In this document: one piece after another, positions 6,027-6,054 of the stretch
Numbering within the stretch: position 1 is the first letter of the stretch
Layout of the letters: the number at the start of each line of letters is the position of its first letter
Assembly (NCBI GenBank): GCA_022425845.1
Contig: JAKMEU010000273.1
Span: 1 to 6,054, forward strand
Length of the DNA: 6,054 bases
Source of the DNA: Luminiphilus sp.
Lineage (GTDB): Bacteria; Pseudomonadota; Gammaproteobacteria; Pseudomonadales; Halieaceae
Reading direction: 5' to 3'
The notes under the pieces: model-generated
The model's input: only the letters and a program-made list of their open reading frames with translations
Databases searched by the model: none
Told to the model about the DNA's origin: nothing
Position numbers and translations under genes: made by a program

Positions 6027-6054
6027 TCACTTCCGTTTCATGGACTTGAAGAAC
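6027..6054 (-). CDS. rho: Probable transcription termination factor Rho, last codons only
   Basis: The minus strand entering from the right edge reads FFKSMKRK and then a TGA stop at 6029-6027. Many proteobacterial Rho proteins end in a very similar FF..MKR sequence (E. coli Rho ends FFEMMKRS), and rho is a common neighbour of ubiD. Rho is the hexameric RNA helicase that ends transcription of untranslated RNA. Only eight residues are visible, so the call rests on the tail motif plus gene order. No catalytic part is in the window. Confidence 0.7.

Overview
The window reads as a conserved housekeeping segment of a GC-rich gammaproteobacterial chromosome. It holds the 5' end of argH (minus strand, cut by the left edge), a divergent hemC–hemD/hemX–hemY cluster (plus strand), a convergent ubiD (minus strand), and the last codons of what looks like rho (minus strand, cut by the right edge). 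The arrangement of argH opposite hemC, the hemC-D-X-Y order, and ubiD next to rho all point to a gammaproteobacterium. The aerobic ubiquinone gene ubiD suggests a respiring organism. A marine group such as Halieaceae or a Pseudomonas/Marinobacter-like lineage is plausible, but the genus cannot be fixed from sequence alone.

Layout: argH and hemC diverge from a 130-bp region (157-286). It carries a convincing extended -10 for argH, a small hairpin in the argH leader and a strong Shine-Dalgarno for a GTG-initiated hemC. The heme genes are tightly packed: hemC and hemD overlap by 4 bases (GTGA), and hemY starts 2 bases after the preceding stop, so they look like one translationally coupled operon. 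HemY and UbiD converge with only 19 bases between their stop codons. UbiD is separated from the rho-like gene by a roughly 92-bp gap containing a long imperfect inverted repeat.

Function: HemC makes hydroxymethylbilane and HemD cyclises it to uroporphyrinogen III, the branch point for heme, siroheme and cobalamin. HemX and HemY are inner-membrane proteins of poorly defined role that travel with hemC/hemD. UbiD decarboxylates the polyprenyl-hydroxybenzoate intermediate of ubiquinone synthesis. The cluster therefore feeds both heme and quinone supply to respiration.

The most notable point is that HemD and HemX are encoded as one 662-residue polypeptide. The seam still contains a near-ideal Shine-Dalgarno and in-frame ATG, exactly where a stand-alone HemX would begin. 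The gene may thus give both a membrane-tethered HemD-HemX and free HemX. No mobile element, CRISPR array, RNA gene or defence-like system was seen, and otherwise the region is ordinary.
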